Of a stretch of DNA of 64,000 nucleotides, positions 1 through 9,331 are shown piece after piece (position 1 is the first letter of the stretch; each line of letters opens with the position of its first letter). The stretch is from Planctomycetota bacterium. Its GTDB lineage: Bacteria > Planctomycetota > Phycisphaerae > Phycisphaerales > Phycisphaeraceae. The DNA lies in assembly GCA_024276075.1 (NCBI GenBank), contig JAJRXX010000017.1, positions 19,186-83,185 of the forward strand, in the 5' to 3' direction. The notes below the pieces were generated by a model that saw only the letters and a list, made by a program, of their open reading frames with translations, searched no databases and was not told where the DNA came from. A program made the translations under genes and the position numbers.

Positions 1-1
1 T

Positions 2-127
2 GAGCGAGGTGAGCGCAACGCGACGCTGAGCACTCTTGAGGTTCTGGCCTCGGTGCTGGGTATCACGGTTCCGCAGCTTCTTACTCCTCAGAGACCCCAT
101 GACACCAAATCAGACCCCGCAAATTGA
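2..127 (+). CDS. XRE-family HTH regulator, C-terminal fragment (partial)
   Basis: An open frame enters from the left edge and stops at TGA 125-127. Its 41 residues include NATLSTLEVLASVLGI followed by TVPQLL, the typical last helices of an XRE/lambda-Cro helix-turn-helix domain (N-x-T-L-x-T-L-x-x-(I/L)-A-x-x-L-G). The gene overlaps the start of the downstream endonuclease gene by 29 bases, a layout typical of controller (C) proteins of type II restriction-modification systems, which delay expression of the nuclease. The C-protein role is inferred from this context. The DNA-reading helix and the start lie outside the window. Confidence 0.6.
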   Translation, partial: ERGERNATLSTLEVLASVLGITVPQLLTPQRPHDTKSDPAN

Positions 128-1160
128 CCCAAGTCATTTCAAAAAAGCGATCTCTGGCAGTGGGCTGTCGATCTACGACCCCATCGAGATCGGCGATCCG
201 AACCTTTGGATTCCCACCGCCGAACTTGAACACCTGCTCAATGATGAACTGCAAGGCCTATCGCTTGCGGACCTGGCGTTGAGAACCCGGTCCAAGGTCG
301 TCAAAGAGCATGTTTGCCGCGCTCTGGGCTACCCGGTGCCGAAGTCTTTCAAGAAAACGCAGCCGCGATTCAAGGGCCAAAATTTCGACACCTATGTTCA
401 GAAGGCCAATAACCTTCAGATTTGGAACGAAGAACTTTCACCGAGCCGTCGTTACGTAATCATTCGCGTGAATGAGCAGGGCGACATCACTCGGGTGAAG
501 GTTGTGACCGGAGACATGCTCGCGGTGCTCGACACCACCGGCACGCTCACTCAGAAATATCAGGCCCGCTGCATCGTCGGAGATACTCCGTACGAGCTGG
601 TTGATTCGGCCGACACGGACTTACTGGCCCCCTTCGTCTCTGGAGATGTGGACTTGGGCCGAGTCGCGACGCCCGTCAGTTATCCTAAGAGTGCTCAGTT
701 GCTACCGATCGCTGACGCCTACGATAGTCTTAAGCCCTTGGTGGGGAGGTGTTTTGCTGACCTCGGAATCGGCCAGGAGCGAAACAGAGGCGCGGCGCTG
801 CACCGTCTCGTATGCGAGGCGCTGGGGTATGCGGGTTATCAAGATGATGGCCAATTCCCAGACGTGCGTCATCAGTTGATCGAGATCAAGTTGCAAACAT
901 CACCGACGATCGATCTTGGCCTGGTATGTCCCGACAGCACGGAGCCGCTCGACGTACCTCAGATCGATGGCCAAGTCATCCGACACTGCGATGTTCGCTA
1001 CGCTGTCTTTTATGGCACCACCGATGGCCAAGAAGTTACGCTCACACATTTTATCTTGACCACAGGAGAGGCCTTCTTTAAGCGGTTTCAGAAGTTCCAA
1101 GGCAAGGTCTTGAACAAGAAGCTACAAATCCCGCTGCCGTCAGACTTCTTCGACGGGTAG
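99..1160 (+). CDS. Type II restriction endonuclease, PD-(D/E)XK type (probable)
   Basis: 353 residues from ATG 99. An upstream in-frame ATG at 36 is rejected because it lies in the preceding HTH gene. Near the C-terminus, FPDVRHQLIEIKLQTS gives Asp255 and Glu262-x-Lys264, the spacing of a PD-(D/E)XK nuclease core. The N-terminal third (about residues 35-80) is helical and could be a DNA-binding module. The gene is sandwiched between an XRE-type regulator fragment and a convergent adenine methyltransferase, and its 3' end overlaps the methyltransferase 3' end by 21 bases. Function is inferred mainly from this context plus the nuclease motif. I do not recognise the specificity family. Alternative: another nuclease of a defence island. 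Confidence 0.65.
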   Translation: MTPNQTPQIDPSHFKKAISGSGLSIYDPIEIGDPNLWIPTAELEHLLNDELQGLSLADLALRTRSKVVKEHVCRALGYPVPKSFKKTQPRFKGQNFDTYVQKANNLQIWNEELSPSRRYVIIRVNEQGDITRVKVVTGDMLAVLDTTGTLTQKYQARCIVGDTPYELVDSADTDLLAPFVSGDVDLGRVATPVSYPKSAQLLPIADAYDSLKPLVGRCFADLGIGQERNRGAALHRLVCEALGYAGYQDDGQFPDVRHQLIEIKLQTSPTIDLGLVCPDSTEPLDVPQIDGQVIRHCDVRYAVFYGTTDGQEVTLTHFILTTGEAFFKRFQKFQGKVLNKKLQIPLPSDFFDG

Positions 1161-2870
1161 GCCAAACGCTTCCCACACCATGTGGTTTAGTTGTTTTTCT
1201 AGTTTTAGGGCTTCCGGTGTACCCGCATTTTCGTAAATGGCCTTGGCGGTCTTGATAATCGTTTGTGCCCTAGGAGATGTGGGGTCGGGCAACGGGAACT
1301 TCTCGACGTACTGCGTGATGAACCGTCGCCGACCGGCGTAAAGCTTGTTGTTGAAGCGGTGATCGTAGAAGGTCTCGATGAACTTCGAATTGCCCACGGC
1401 TACCGCCAGCCAAAGCAGGTTTTTTTGGCGGGGGTCATCGCACACGAGCCAATAGCAATCTCCGTTGACCACCAAACCGTCGAGGTCGATCCAGAAACAC
1501 GGCTCTTCGGATATGTCGCGGAACACCAGCTTCGGACGCGGCCAGGCCGCGGGGTTCTGGGGAACCCAGATTTCATACCACTGGCGGCCTGCCTCGATCA
1601 CATAAGACCGACCTTCGAGTATTTCCCGGTGCTGTTCGAGATAAGCCCGCGTACGAGGGGCAGTCGTGAGGTCAATCGCCCGCTTCTTGCCGTTTAGGGC
1701 TTCGTGCGGATAAATGATCTCTCGACGGGGATTGCCTTTGTCCGCCCGATATCGGCGGCCGATGTGGTGAGTTGTCAGAGGCTTGAGTAGTTCCGGCTGC
1801 TCGCTTTTAGGCAGGTCGCGCCAGTCGTGGCGGATGAAAACACGGTCCGCACAGGTCTTGACCCCCACGCGGACCTTCCCAAGATCACGGAACGTGCCCC
1901 AGGTGTGCTTGCGAACCTTCGCCAGCCAAGCGTTGTTTTCTTCGGTAGCGACACGCCACACGCCGTCCACCGCGTCCGATGTGTCAAGTGTTCCCTGGAT
2001 CACTTGAAAGCGGCGACCGTCGGGAACAGCAACGACGCCCGATTTCGAGAGGGCATCGATGGCTGACGTGGCCGCTTGTGAACTGAGCTCCTTGCTCTCA
2101 TAAATCGAAGTGAAAGAAGGAACGTCCGGCGGTGAACCGTTTAGCCCTTCGGCAACCAGAACGGCAGGCAATACCGCCGCATCGAAAATTTTGGTGTCCC
2201 CCAAGTCCCAGATGTGCTTGAGATTGAGCTGCTCCCTGGCGACACGCCGCACACTAGCCCCGGCCTTTGTCGTCATGAAGCGATTCGAGATGATCACGCC
2301 CGCGACCCCGTACGGGCGAAGAATCTTCGCGATCGCCAAAACAAACGCATGGTAAAGGTCAACTCGGCCGTTGAGACCAAACTGATCGGCCAACGCCTGA
2401 GCGATCTTGGCCCCCATCACCTGCGTACGCACATAGGGCGGATTGGCGATAATCAGGTCGAATGAGGCCGGAGTTTTTGATGCGAAGAGACCGCCTTGAT
2501 TCATGGCGTTGGCATCGCCCAATACGAAGGTGAGAAAGTCTCTGCATGAGAGATGGAGCGACGCTTTCGGATTGATTGAAGCCAGGCGAGCTTCGGCAAC
2601 CACTAAGGCTTTCGTGTTCTTGTCGAACCCGTACACCTCGACAGGCCGATCGTGTGGGAGTTGTTCAAGCAAGTTGACTAGCAGGGTGCCGTCACCCGCA
2701 GCCGGATCAAGAATCCGTAGCGGCTCCGCCTCGGGGGGTGTCCAGGCCTGAAGCATGGATGATGCCACGAAATCCGCCAGTTCCGCCGGTGTGTAGGTCG
2801 CACCTGTCGCCTTAGCCTCCGAGACGGAGCCGTAACGCTTAGTAAACCGTGTGGAAGGAGCGATGCTCAT
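1140..2870 (-). CDS. Eco57I-type N6-adenine DNA methyltransferase
   Basis: 576 residues. Motif I (S-adenosylmethionine binding) is seen as ILDPAAGDGTLLVNLL near residue 53, and the amino-methylase catalytic motif IV as IIANPPYVRTQ near residue 140, together diagnostic of gamma-class N6-adenine methyltransferases. The C-terminal half contains a RKHTWGTF segment and a long region resembling the target-recognition domain of TaqI/Eco57I-type enzymes, ending in a helical tail. It should methylate the site cut by the convergent endonuclease. The stop (TGA, complement of 1140-1142) lies inside the endonuclease coding sequence. The enzyme class is certain from motifs; pairing with the endonuclease is inferred from position. 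Confidence 0.85.
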   Translation of the reverse strand: MSIAPSTRFTKRYGSVSEAKATGATYTPAELADFVASSMLQAWTPPEAEPLRILDPAAGDGTLLVNLLEQLPHDRPVEVYGFDKNTKALVVAEARLASINPKASLHLSCRDFLTFVLGDANAMNQGGLFASKTPASFDLIIANPPYVRTQVMGAKIAQALADQFGLNGRVDLYHAFVLAIAKILRPYGVAGVIISNRFMTTKAGASVRRVAREQLNLKHIWDLGDTKIFDAAVLPAVLVAEGLNGSPPDVPSFTSIYESKELSSQAATSAIDALSKSGVVAVPDGRRFQVIQGTLDTSDAVDGVWRVATEENNAWLAKVRKHTWGTFRDLGKVRVGVKTCADRVFIRHDWRDLPKSEQPELLKPLTTHHIGRRYRADKGNPRREIIYPHEALNGKKRAIDLTTAPRTRAYLEQHREILEGRSYVIEAGRQWYEIWVPQNPAAWPRPKLVFRDISEEPCFWIDLDGLVVNGDCYWLVCDDPRQKNLLWLAVAVGNSKFIETFYDHRFNNKLYAGRRRFITQYVEKFPLPDPTSPRAQTIIKTAKAIYENAGTPEALKLEKQLNHMVWEAFGLPVEEV

Positions 2871-3855
2871 GCTTGATCATCCTTGACGATTAAATCTGCT
2901 ACTCAGAGTCATCTATTTAAGCTGGGATGTCAAGCCTTAAATCTCACCAATCATCCGAGCCGGTGTCTTCGATGGTCGTTGCGTTGCCGCCTGAGGTGTT
3001 CTTGCGCTGCTTTGTTTTCAGGAGGGGATCATGGATTCCTCTCAACCAGTGCCCTCAGCTTGGCCTTGGCGTAATCCATGCTTATCTGCGATTCTAACTC
3101 CACGGCCATCGTACCCCCACCCGAACCCAATCCAAAGTGTTGTTTTGCACGATCCACGCTTTGTTATGTAAATACCACCCACTATCGTCGGTAAGCATAA
3201 TCGTTCGGTATACTTACGCATAACATGGAAGGCGCTGCTTTCTCCGCGTCCTTCCCATGCACAATGGATACCAGCCCTCATGCTCTCTCACCAATGGATC
3301 GTGCCTAAGTCTCGGTTCGTGATGAGTGCTTGGGGGTGTCCGGCAGACATGGGTAGGTGGATTCGGCCATCGGCACAGCCCACTTCCGGGCCGGTGCGGC
3401 CAGTTGTAGGCTGGGCAATGACAAGCGGTGTAATGTGTCCTGTATCGCCCCCAGTCGTCACGGAGTGGCCGCGTGCTGCGTCCGCCGTGGAACGCACACA
3501 GTTGTCTGTGATCGCCCCACACGGACCAACCACGGCATGGGTGTCCGTCTCGTCTGACGGCGATACAGCGGCGAAGGGCGGTCGCCTCCGGTGTGTAGCT
3601 CATATGAAAATCTTACCACCCGAAGCAACGAACAGTTTTTTTTGACCGAAATGTGGCCGGAGTATGGACGCCCATCTTTACCTATCGCCCGCCAACCGTT
3701 TTGGGGGGCCACCCCCTGGGTCCCCCGCATGTCGGACCCCGGACCGTGCTTCGGTGAGTACACAGACTCGGCGCGGTGTTGCGTTGTTACTTAGGGTCCC
3801 CAGCCGTATGCGTGTCGGGGGGACGCTCCCCCAATTGTCCTCGCTGATGGCCCCG
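2871..3855. other. Gene-poor stretch inside the putative island
   Basis: About 1 kb with no convincing coding sequence. The open frames here overlap each other on both strands and have no recognisable motif or start signal. The stretch contains a T8 run near 3639 and two GC-rich palindromic strings, near 3702-3725 (a G6 run followed by C5 and a second C5) and 3816-3832. The methyltransferase promoter must lie in its left end. I see no RNA gene here. Confidence 0.5.
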
Positions 3856-4050
3856 TCACCGTTCACCCGCCGCCGTCACCATCGCTAGGATGCCCGCCTT
3901 GATCGCTTCGGGCAGCGTCGGCCAAGCGTCGATCAGACGGGTTAGATCGGGATCGTTTGGCGTCGAAATGGGGGGCACTGCACCGGATTCCGCACCGCCT
4001 GCATTCGATGCGTCGCGTAAGTCGTTGTCAGTACTGCCTTGGACACTTAC
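3856..4050 (-). pseudogene. Small ORF tail of integrative-element type, reading inward from the att-like site
   Basis: The minus-strand frame is open from about 4254 to its stop at 3856. It passes through the antisense of the tRNA-like 3' end (giving WSRGESNPRP) and then encodes DPDLTRLIDAWPTLPEAIK followed by AGILAMV. From memory, this last peptide recurs in planctomycete genomes as a short tail next to integrases and attachment sites; I cannot verify that here. No ATG or ribosome site supports independent translation. I read it as a relic of an integrase-linked gene at the island end. An accidental frame is the alternative. Confidence 0.35.
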
Positions 4051-4080
4051 GGGACGGGGGTTCGATTCCCCCCGGCTCCA
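4033..4080 (+). ncRNA. tmRNA/tRNA-like 3' end, probable attachment-site copy
   Basis: A perfect T-arm is present: GGGGG (4056-4060), TTCGATT loop (4061-4067), CCCCC (4068-4072), then a 7-base acceptor 3' strand CGGCTCC and discriminator A at 4080, with no encoded CCA. GGAC-rich sequence just upstream resembles the 3' domain of ssrA (tmRNA). No matching acceptor 5' strand or cloverleaf exists 70-90 bases upstream, and no tmRNA 5' half with a tag-peptide frame is seen within 400 bases. It is therefore likely a displaced 3' end left by integration into an intact gene lying to the left. Confidence 0.45.
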
Positions 4081-4491
4081 TTCATCTAAATTGCAAGGGC
4101 TTGCGGAATTATCCTGCAAGTTCTCGCAACGACTCGAAATGCGGTCATCGGCTCTGCCGGTGGCCGTTTTTTGTTGCGGGTCGTTTCTGTCGGTTTCGTG
4201 CGCCTTCTGCTGCGCCTGGCGCTGCGCGCTGTGCTTATGCCCTAAGCGATTCATTTAACCTTGTTGGTGGCGCAATATAGGGGTGAAGTTATCTGGGCCT
4301 TTATAGAACATGTGGGTTCAATAACACACACACGATTACGGATTAAATCCATCCTAATCGTTGCTGTTTAACAATAGGGGGATAAAGAATAGGCATTTGT
4401 GCCGCCACCACTAAAAGCTGCATAGCTACACGACGATATTGCAAATTAGCCAAAGATACCGCACATGTTCTTTACTTAGGGGAGGGGCGAT
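4081..4491. promoter_or_regulatory. Intergenic leader upstream of the rhodanese-chemoreceptor pair
   Basis: This AT-richer stretch contains a loose inverted repeat (GGTGGCGC near 4265 against GTGCCGCCACC near 4400) and an imperfect palindrome GATTACGGATT/AATCCATCCTAATC at 4333-4360. A strong purine-rich ribosome site (GGGGAGGGG, 4479-4487) precedes ATG 4492. A structured leader is possible, but no known riboswitch motif is recognised. Confidence 0.35.
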
Positions 4492-5340
4492 ATGCCATCT
4501 AGACTTATTGGAACCTTTGGGTTCATCGGTGCCATCGTGTTGTCTGCGATCCTGGCATTGCCGGCAGGGGCAGAGGAACTTCAGTTCCCGTTGCGGGGTA
4601 AGTATCCCGAGACGACGCCTATATCAATTGAGGATTTCGCCAAGCTAGGCAAGGATGTGATCGTCATCGATGCGCGCAACAGCGTGGAGTTCGATGTGAT
4701 TCACATTGACGGCGCCCACAATCTGCCCGCGGGGAAGATGAAGGAGAAAGACCTTCTGAAGCTGCGGGGCCATGAAGGCGAGCCTGCGATTGTGTTTTAT
4801 TGTAATGGTCTTACTTGCAGCAAAAGCTACAAGGGCACGAAGAAGGCGGTCCTCTGGGGATTCAAGAACGTGTTTGTTTACGATGCGGGTATTTTCAATT
4901 GGGCCAAAGCCCATCCTACCACCACGCTCTTCTTTAATGAGCCACTGACTGCTGAGACTCTTAAAACGAAGCTCATCAGCAAAGAAGCGTTTGGCGCGGT
5001 TAAGCTAGCTCCGGAAGAGTTTGTCACGAAGGCCAAATCCGGTGATTACCGCGTGTTTGACGTGCGTGACCGCGACGAACGCAGCAAGTTCCGAGTCAAG
5101 CTACCGGGTCTGGTGAAAACCGATATGACCAAGTTTGTGGGCTTGCTCGATACCGGTGCTGTCCCCGAGTCGAATATTTTGGTTATTGATCGTGTGGGCA
5201 AGCAGGTCAAGTGGCTCCAGTATTACCTGAAGCAGACGGGCCGAACGGATTACTTTTTCATTGAAGGTGGCGCAGCCGGCTGGAAGGATGCGGGCTTTGA
5301 CGGGAAAGGTAATCGAGCCACAAGCGCTCGCGCAAAATAA
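4492..5340 (+). CDS. Exported tandem rhodanese-domain protein
   Basis: 282 residues with a signal peptide (residues 1-27, ending PAGAEE), so it acts outside the cytoplasm. The first rhodanese domain (about 40-145) carries the sulfur-accepting cysteine in FYCNGLTCSKS, with DARNSVEFDVIHIDGA before it. The second (about 170-275) keeps the fold signature VFDVRDRDERSKF and GGAAGWKDAGF, but its active-site position reads VIDRVGKQ, without a cysteine, so it is probably catalytically inactive. A strong ribosome site (4479-4487) supports this start. It lies 9 bases upstream of a chemoreceptor gene on the same strand, suggesting co-transcription and perhaps a periplasmic sulfur or redox sensing role; that last point is inference. 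Confidence 0.85.
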   Translation: MPSRLIGTFGFIGAIVLSAILALPAGAEELQFPLRGKYPETTPISIEDFAKLGKDVIVIDARNSVEFDVIHIDGAHNLPAGKMKEKDLLKLRGHEGEPAIVFYCNGLTCSKSYKGTKKAVLWGFKNVFVYDAGIFNWAKAHPTTTLFFNEPLTAETLKTKLISKEAFGAVKLAPEEFVTKAKSGDYRVFDVRDRDERSKFRVKLPGLVKTDMTKFVGLLDTGAVPESNILVIDRVGKQVKWLQYYLKQTGRTDYFFIEGGAAGWKDAGFDGKGNRATSARAK

Positions 5341-5349
5341 GGCCTTGTG

Positions 5350-7371
5350 ATGTCAGTCAAATCGATTCAGGGCAAATTTTCTATTTGGGCTGGCGCTTGT
5401 CTGGTGATGACATGCGTAGTGGTCATCGGCTTTTCGTCGGTCTCGCTGCGTAGCCGTCAGATCAAAACGGCTGGGGCCCAACTCAACACGTTGGCTCGGG
5501 AGCAAGCTGTCCGTGCGGAGCTTCGCATTCAGGACATGCTGAAGATTACCCAAACACTGGCACAGACTTTGTCCGCGGTTAAAGACGAAGAGGTCTTGTT
5601 GGACGTGGGTCGAGACGAGATTAACGGCATCCTTCGGATTGTTCTGAATCAGAACCCTCAGGTAACAGGTGTGTTCACGTGTTGGGAGCCCGATGCGTTA
5701 GATAATCTAGACGCGGGTTTCGTGAGCAGTGAAGGGCACGACGCCACGGGACGGTTTATGCCGTATTGGCATAAGGGTGAAGATGGCAGCGACCGTATTA
5801 AACCGTTGTCAGAGCACGATCCGAAAATATTCGGAGAGTATTACAATCAGACGAAGACGGCGCTACAAGCGGGTATCACAGCGCCTCGCCCGATTTCAAG
5901 TGCTGCTGGGGGACTGACGGCTTCTGTGCTTGTGCCAATCATGTCTGATGGTCAATTCTATGGCATTGTGGGTGTTGAGCTTGATTTGGGGTTTTTCCAG
6001 GACCTGGTTGACCAAGTCGATGCGAATGGGATGGATTCAGGGCGGCTGATCTATGTCGCGCATAACGGCGTGATATTAGGTGTGACTGGTGAGCCTGAAC
6101 TGGGAGGCGGATTATTCGACGACAGCTTTGATCGTTGGTCTGGTCAGGCGGCTGCGGCTCTAACGGGTAAGGAGCTGAATGTCGCACAAGACGGGACGTT
6201 TGCGAGTTTTGCCCCGATCGTGATAGGCGAAAGTGATGCACGCTGGTTTGTCATGAGCAGCGTGTCATCTGCTCAGATAACCGCCCAGGCGACACGGTTG
6301 GTGTGGATTCAAATCGGCGTTGGAGGCGTGTGTGTCATCGTAGCCCTGGTGGTTCTTTATGTGATCGCTCGGCGAATCGCCAGCCCGATCAACCCGCTTG
6401 TGGAGCGAGCCGAGGCGATCGCGGCGGGTGATCTTACGGGTAAGGCGTTGCCCGTAAGGACAGATGACGAGCTGGGGCTGCTTACCGCATCAATTAACAG
6501 GATGTCCGAGTCTCTAAGCGGTGTGGTGGGCCGAGTGGTCGATTCGGCTAATGAGGTGACTAACGCGTCTGCCCAGATTGCTTCCGTGAGTGGAGACATA
6601 TTACATGGCGCCAACGAGCAAGGCAGTCAGATTACAGAGATCGCATCTTCTATTGAAGAGATGTCCGAGTCGATCGTAGACGTGGCGCGGAAGAGCGCGG
6701 AAGCAGCGGGGAACGCCGACGAGTCTGGCCGGGTGGCGAAGAAGGGCGGCGAGGTTGTCAGAAAGACAATCGAAGGGATGTCGGCCATCAACGAAACGGT
6801 ATCTTCCAGTGCCGCTTCTGTCCGCGAATTGGGCAAGCGTGTGGAGCAGATCGGCAAGATAATCAATGTGATCAATGATATCGCGGACCAAACCAACCTG
6901 CTGGCATTGAATGCGGCTATCGAAGCCGCTCGGGCGGGTGAGCACGGTCGTGGTTTTGCTGTGGTGGCTGACGAAGTTCGTAAACTAGCGGACCGCACAA
7001 CCAAGTCGACTGCCGAGATAGCGGGTTCGATTAAAGAGATTCAACTGGAAACCAAAGAAGCGGTGAGTCGGATGGAGGCCGGTACGGAACAGGTGCAGGT
7101 TGGCGTTGGTCTGGCTACCGACGCGGGCCGGAGCTTGGATGAGATCGTTAAGAACGCTCAGGACGTGGCGGGGATGATCCAATCTATCGCTGCCGCTGCC
7201 GAGCAGCAGTCTGCGGCAAGTGAGATGATCAGCCGTAACGTAGAGTCGGCGTCGGGAGTCACACTCAAGACCACCGAAGGCGCCAACCATGTCGCCCACG
7301 CCGCGACGGACCTGTCAGCGAAGTCCGAGCAACTGCATGCTTTGGTGAATGAATTCAAGACAAGCGCCTAG
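5350..7371 (+). CDS. Methyl-accepting chemotaxis protein with dCache-like sensor
   Basis: 673 residues from ATG 5350. A GTG three bases earlier is less likely given the AAGG site at 5339-5342. Order: transmembrane helix 1 (about 12-32), a large periplasmic sensor of double-Cache type (about 35-320), transmembrane helix 2 ([18 protein letters not shown], about 323-342), HAMP, then the signalling domain with the conserved hairpin tip [22 protein letters not shown]. The C-terminus NEFKTSA has no obvious CheR-binding pentapeptide. It follows the tandem rhodanese gene by 9 bases and is probably co-expressed. Its TAG stop is formed where a family A repeat begins: TA of the target plus the first G of the element. 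Confidence 0.95.
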   Translation: MSVKSIQGKFSIWAGACLVMTCVVVIGFSSVSLRSRQIKTAGAQLNTLAREQAVRAELRIQDMLKITQTLAQTLSAVKDEEVLLDVGRDEINGILRIVLNQNPQVTGVFTCWEPDALDNLDAGFVSSEGHDATGRFMPYWHKGEDGSDRIKPLSEHDPKIFGEYYNQTKTALQAGITAPRPISSAAGGLTASVLVPIMSDGQFYGIVGVELDLGFFQDLVDQVDANGMDSGRLIYVAHNGVILGVTGEPELGGGLFDDSFDRWSGQAAAALTGKELNVAQDGTFASFAPIVIGESDARWFVMSSVSSAQITAQATRLVWIQIGVGGVCVIVALVVLYVIARRIASPINPLVERAEAIAAGDLTGKALPVRTDDELGLLTASINRMSESLSGVVGRVVDSANEVTNASAQIASVSGDILHGANEQGSQITEIASSIEEMSESIVDVARKSAEAAGNADESGRVAKKGGEVVRKTIEGMSAINETVSSSAASVRELGKRVEQIGKIINVINDIADQTNLLALNAAIEAARAGEHGRGFAVVADEVRKLADRTTKSTAEIAGSIKEIQLETKEAVSRMEAGTEQVQVGVGLATDAGRSLDEIVKNAQDVAGMIQSIAAAAEQQSAASEMISRNVESASGVTLKTTEGANHVAHAATDLSAKSEQLHALVNEFKTSA

Positions 7372-7494
7372 AGCAACTGGCGTCATTAATCTTCATTGAC
7401 CGGGTGGCACGGCTTGCTTGCAAGCCGTGAAATACAGATGTTGGTTACACCTACGATCCAATCAAGATGGGAAATATTGACGCCAGTTGCTCTA
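7369..7494. repeat. Family A TA-flanked palindromic element (MITE-like), copy 1
   Basis: Terminal inverted repeats GAGCAACTGGCGTC and GACGCCAGTTGCTC are flanked by TA on both sides. The interior holds a perfect 10-base-pair hairpin CACGGCTTGC/GCAAGCCGTG. It has no coding capacity. Five other copies lie at 16386, 36212, 38818, 47902 and 54097. This copy supplies the G of the chemoreceptor stop codon. Confidence 0.85.
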
Positions 7495-7638
7495 GAATTC
7501 ACATTAATTGCGCTCTCTGTGCCATTTAATGTGTCCAAGTCTATAGCAAAACATCCCATGCGGTTCTTTCGAGCCACATGGGATGCTTTGTTGTAGGTAA
7601 AGAATTCTGAGGACTTGTTTAACAGTCCCTTGTGTTCA

Positions 7639-9078
7639 TCAAAACAGAAGCTGGAACTGTGTCCGAATAGCGAACTGGCCGGTCTCGCCGGCGGTATCTG
7701 CCAGCAATCCCAAACCACTTGAACTAAAGTTGTCAAGCGAGTTCAGTGCTACAACCAGGTCTGCCGTGAACTTGGACCGGTGTTTATTCAGATAGTAGTT
7801 AGCGCCTACAGTTACCAGATTCACCTTATGGGTTGAATCCGGATCGATCAACTCCCATCGCAGGAATGGTTCGAGCTTGTCGGGGATGATCATGTACCCA
7901 CCCTGGATAACCAGGCCATATGCGTCTATGTCGGAAGCGCCAGCGATTGCGTTGACGTGTAAACCGGTTACTGAGGCGAATAGGTTAGCGCCGTTTGCCT
8001 CAATTGAGCCATCGACCGTCCAAGACAAAAAGTCGTCGTAGGCGATCGCCGCTCCGGGTGGGTTGAATGCGGGCCCGACCGCAGCGGTTTGACCGTCTCC
8101 GCTCTCGCCTGCTTCGTAATGAATTGCTGCACCGACGAATACAGCTTCGTCTTCGCCCGACCAAGCGGAATAGTCTGTTATCTGGCTCCAGTTGCCCGCG
8201 AGCTTTACGTCAGCACGAGCGGTCAGAGCGTAGTCGGCTTTGTCATTTTGGAAGTCCTTGGTACCGCCTGCATTGCCAGAACTGTCGCCATCGCTGACGG
8301 CAAACGTCAGTTTGGTGTAATCGTTAGCATCGGTTTTGATCCAGATGCCTTGGATACGTGCGAGCGTAAAGTTGGTATTTACCAACGAACGCTCGACCGC
8401 AAGCATCGTCTTGCTGCTAGACATCTCTTCACGTGTGAACGGGCCTTTGGTTTCTCCGATGTAGACGGTCGTGTCATCCGATATTTTGTAGCCAAAAAAT
8501 GCACGTTCGAGTTGAACCGTTTGGGTGTTACGGTTGATGCGATACTGAAAGGTATAAGTGATCTTCGGCGAACCAATGTGGCCCGCAAAGAATATTCTTG
8601 CACGGGCAATCTGGAACCCGCCTTCCTCTTCATCGAATCCAGCCGCGGCAGCAGAACTTCTTTCACGGCTATTGTAGATATACCTAAGCTGGGTTTGACC
8701 ACCGATCTTGAGCAAGAAGGTGCCGTCTTCGGAACCCATAAAAAAGTTTTTGCCATTATGGCCAGCGGTCATGCCGTTTGCGAGCAGACTGGTGCGGGTG
8801 TCCGCGTCAGTTAGCACATCGTGTATAAGAGCCTTCACCTCTTGGGCACGTCTTTCATTGAGCCATGTGTCGGAAGACTCATCTCGCAAACGGGCTACTT
8901 CATCTCTGAGAGCCTGTATGGTTTCGTTTGTCTTTTGGAGCTCAGCAACCTGTGCTTGAAGAGCGCTGATCTGTGCGGTCATATCTGGGTTTGTGCTCTC
9001 ACCGCCAAATGCCGGTGCCACAATCCTCAAGCATAAAAGCCCGACAGTCAATCTAGTCGTTTGTTTTAGATTCATCAC
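7639..9078 (-). CDS. Outer-membrane porin with N-terminal coiled coil (OprP/OprO-like)
   Basis: 479 residues: a signal peptide (about 1-25), a coiled coil (MTAQISALQAQVAELQ and following, about 32-70) that probably anchors or spaces the trimer, then a 16-strand-type beta barrel. Barrel signs include KIGGQTQLRYIYNSR, ARIFFAGHIGSPKITYTFQY, alternating aromatic strands, and a C-terminal strand ending FQLLF with terminal Phe, the outer-membrane insertion signal. This matches phosphate-selective porin O/P family proteins, which occur widely in planctomycetes. Substrate is unknown. It is monocistronic and convergent with the upstream chemoreceptor. Its upstream region is AT-rich, with a family A-like repeat about 130 bases away. 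Confidence 0.85.
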   Translation of the reverse strand: MMNLKQTTRLTVGLLCLRIVAPAFGGESTNPDMTAQISALQAQVAELQKTNETIQALRDEVARLRDESSDTWLNERRAQEVKALIHDVLTDADTRTSLLANGMTAGHNGKNFFMGSEDGTFLLKIGGQTQLRYIYNSRERSSAAAAGFDEEEGGFQIARARIFFAGHIGSPKITYTFQYRINRNTQTVQLERAFFGYKISDDTTVYIGETKGPFTREEMSSSKTMLAVERSLVNTNFTLARIQGIWIKTDANDYTKLTFAVSDGDSSGNAGGTKDFQNDKADYALTARADVKLAGNWSQITDYSAWSGEDEAVFVGAAIHYEAGESGDGQTAAVGPAFNPPGAAIAYDDFLSWTVDGSIEANGANLFASVTGLHVNAIAGASDIDAYGLVIQGGYMIIPDKLEPFLRWELIDPDSTHKVNLVTVGANYYLNKHRSKFTADLVVALNSLDNFSSSGLGLLADTAGETGQFAIRTQFQLLF

Positions 9079-9204
9079 TGTTTGAGGGTCCTTATTTTCT
9101 AAGTGAGAGTTGGTTACAACTAATCTTGTTAGATAGCCAAGCCATGAATTTAATTTAGCTAACAGTTAACATCGACGGATTCAACATTTAACAATTAATT
9201 AATC

Positions 9205-9331
9205 TAGAGCAACTTGCATAAATAACCGCCTAGCTTGTTGACCGATCGGGTGCCACTGGAGGATTTCGCGCCAGGGCGAAACACCATGTGAACCCTTGTG
9301 AACAGGGGCAAAAATTGCGCAAGTTGTTCTA
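9205..9331. repeat. Family A/B-related TA-flanked palindromic element, divergent
   Basis: Ends GAGCAACTTGCATAAATAA and GCGCAAGTTGTTC lie between TA dinucleotides. The interior differs from the standard copies but keeps short palindromes (GGATTTCGCGCCAGGGCGAAA, GTGAACCCTTGTGAAC). It is probably an old or recombined family member. Confidence 0.6.

Noticed and set aside
3214..3603. Arginine/histidine-rich open frames on both strands
   Set aside because: They overlap each other in several frames, lack ribosome sites and motifs, and have the composition expected of chance frames in GC-rich DNA.
3700..4080. Complete tmRNA gene ending at 4080
   Set aside because: No 5' acceptor strand with the usual TTCGACGGG-like sequence and no tag-peptide reading frame ending in AA-stop is visible in the preceding 400 bases; only the 3' domain is present.
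4263..4420. Riboswitch upstream of the rhodanese gene
   Set aside because: Inverted repeats exist, but no conserved core of a c-di-GMP, cobalamin, SAM or other known class could be matched.
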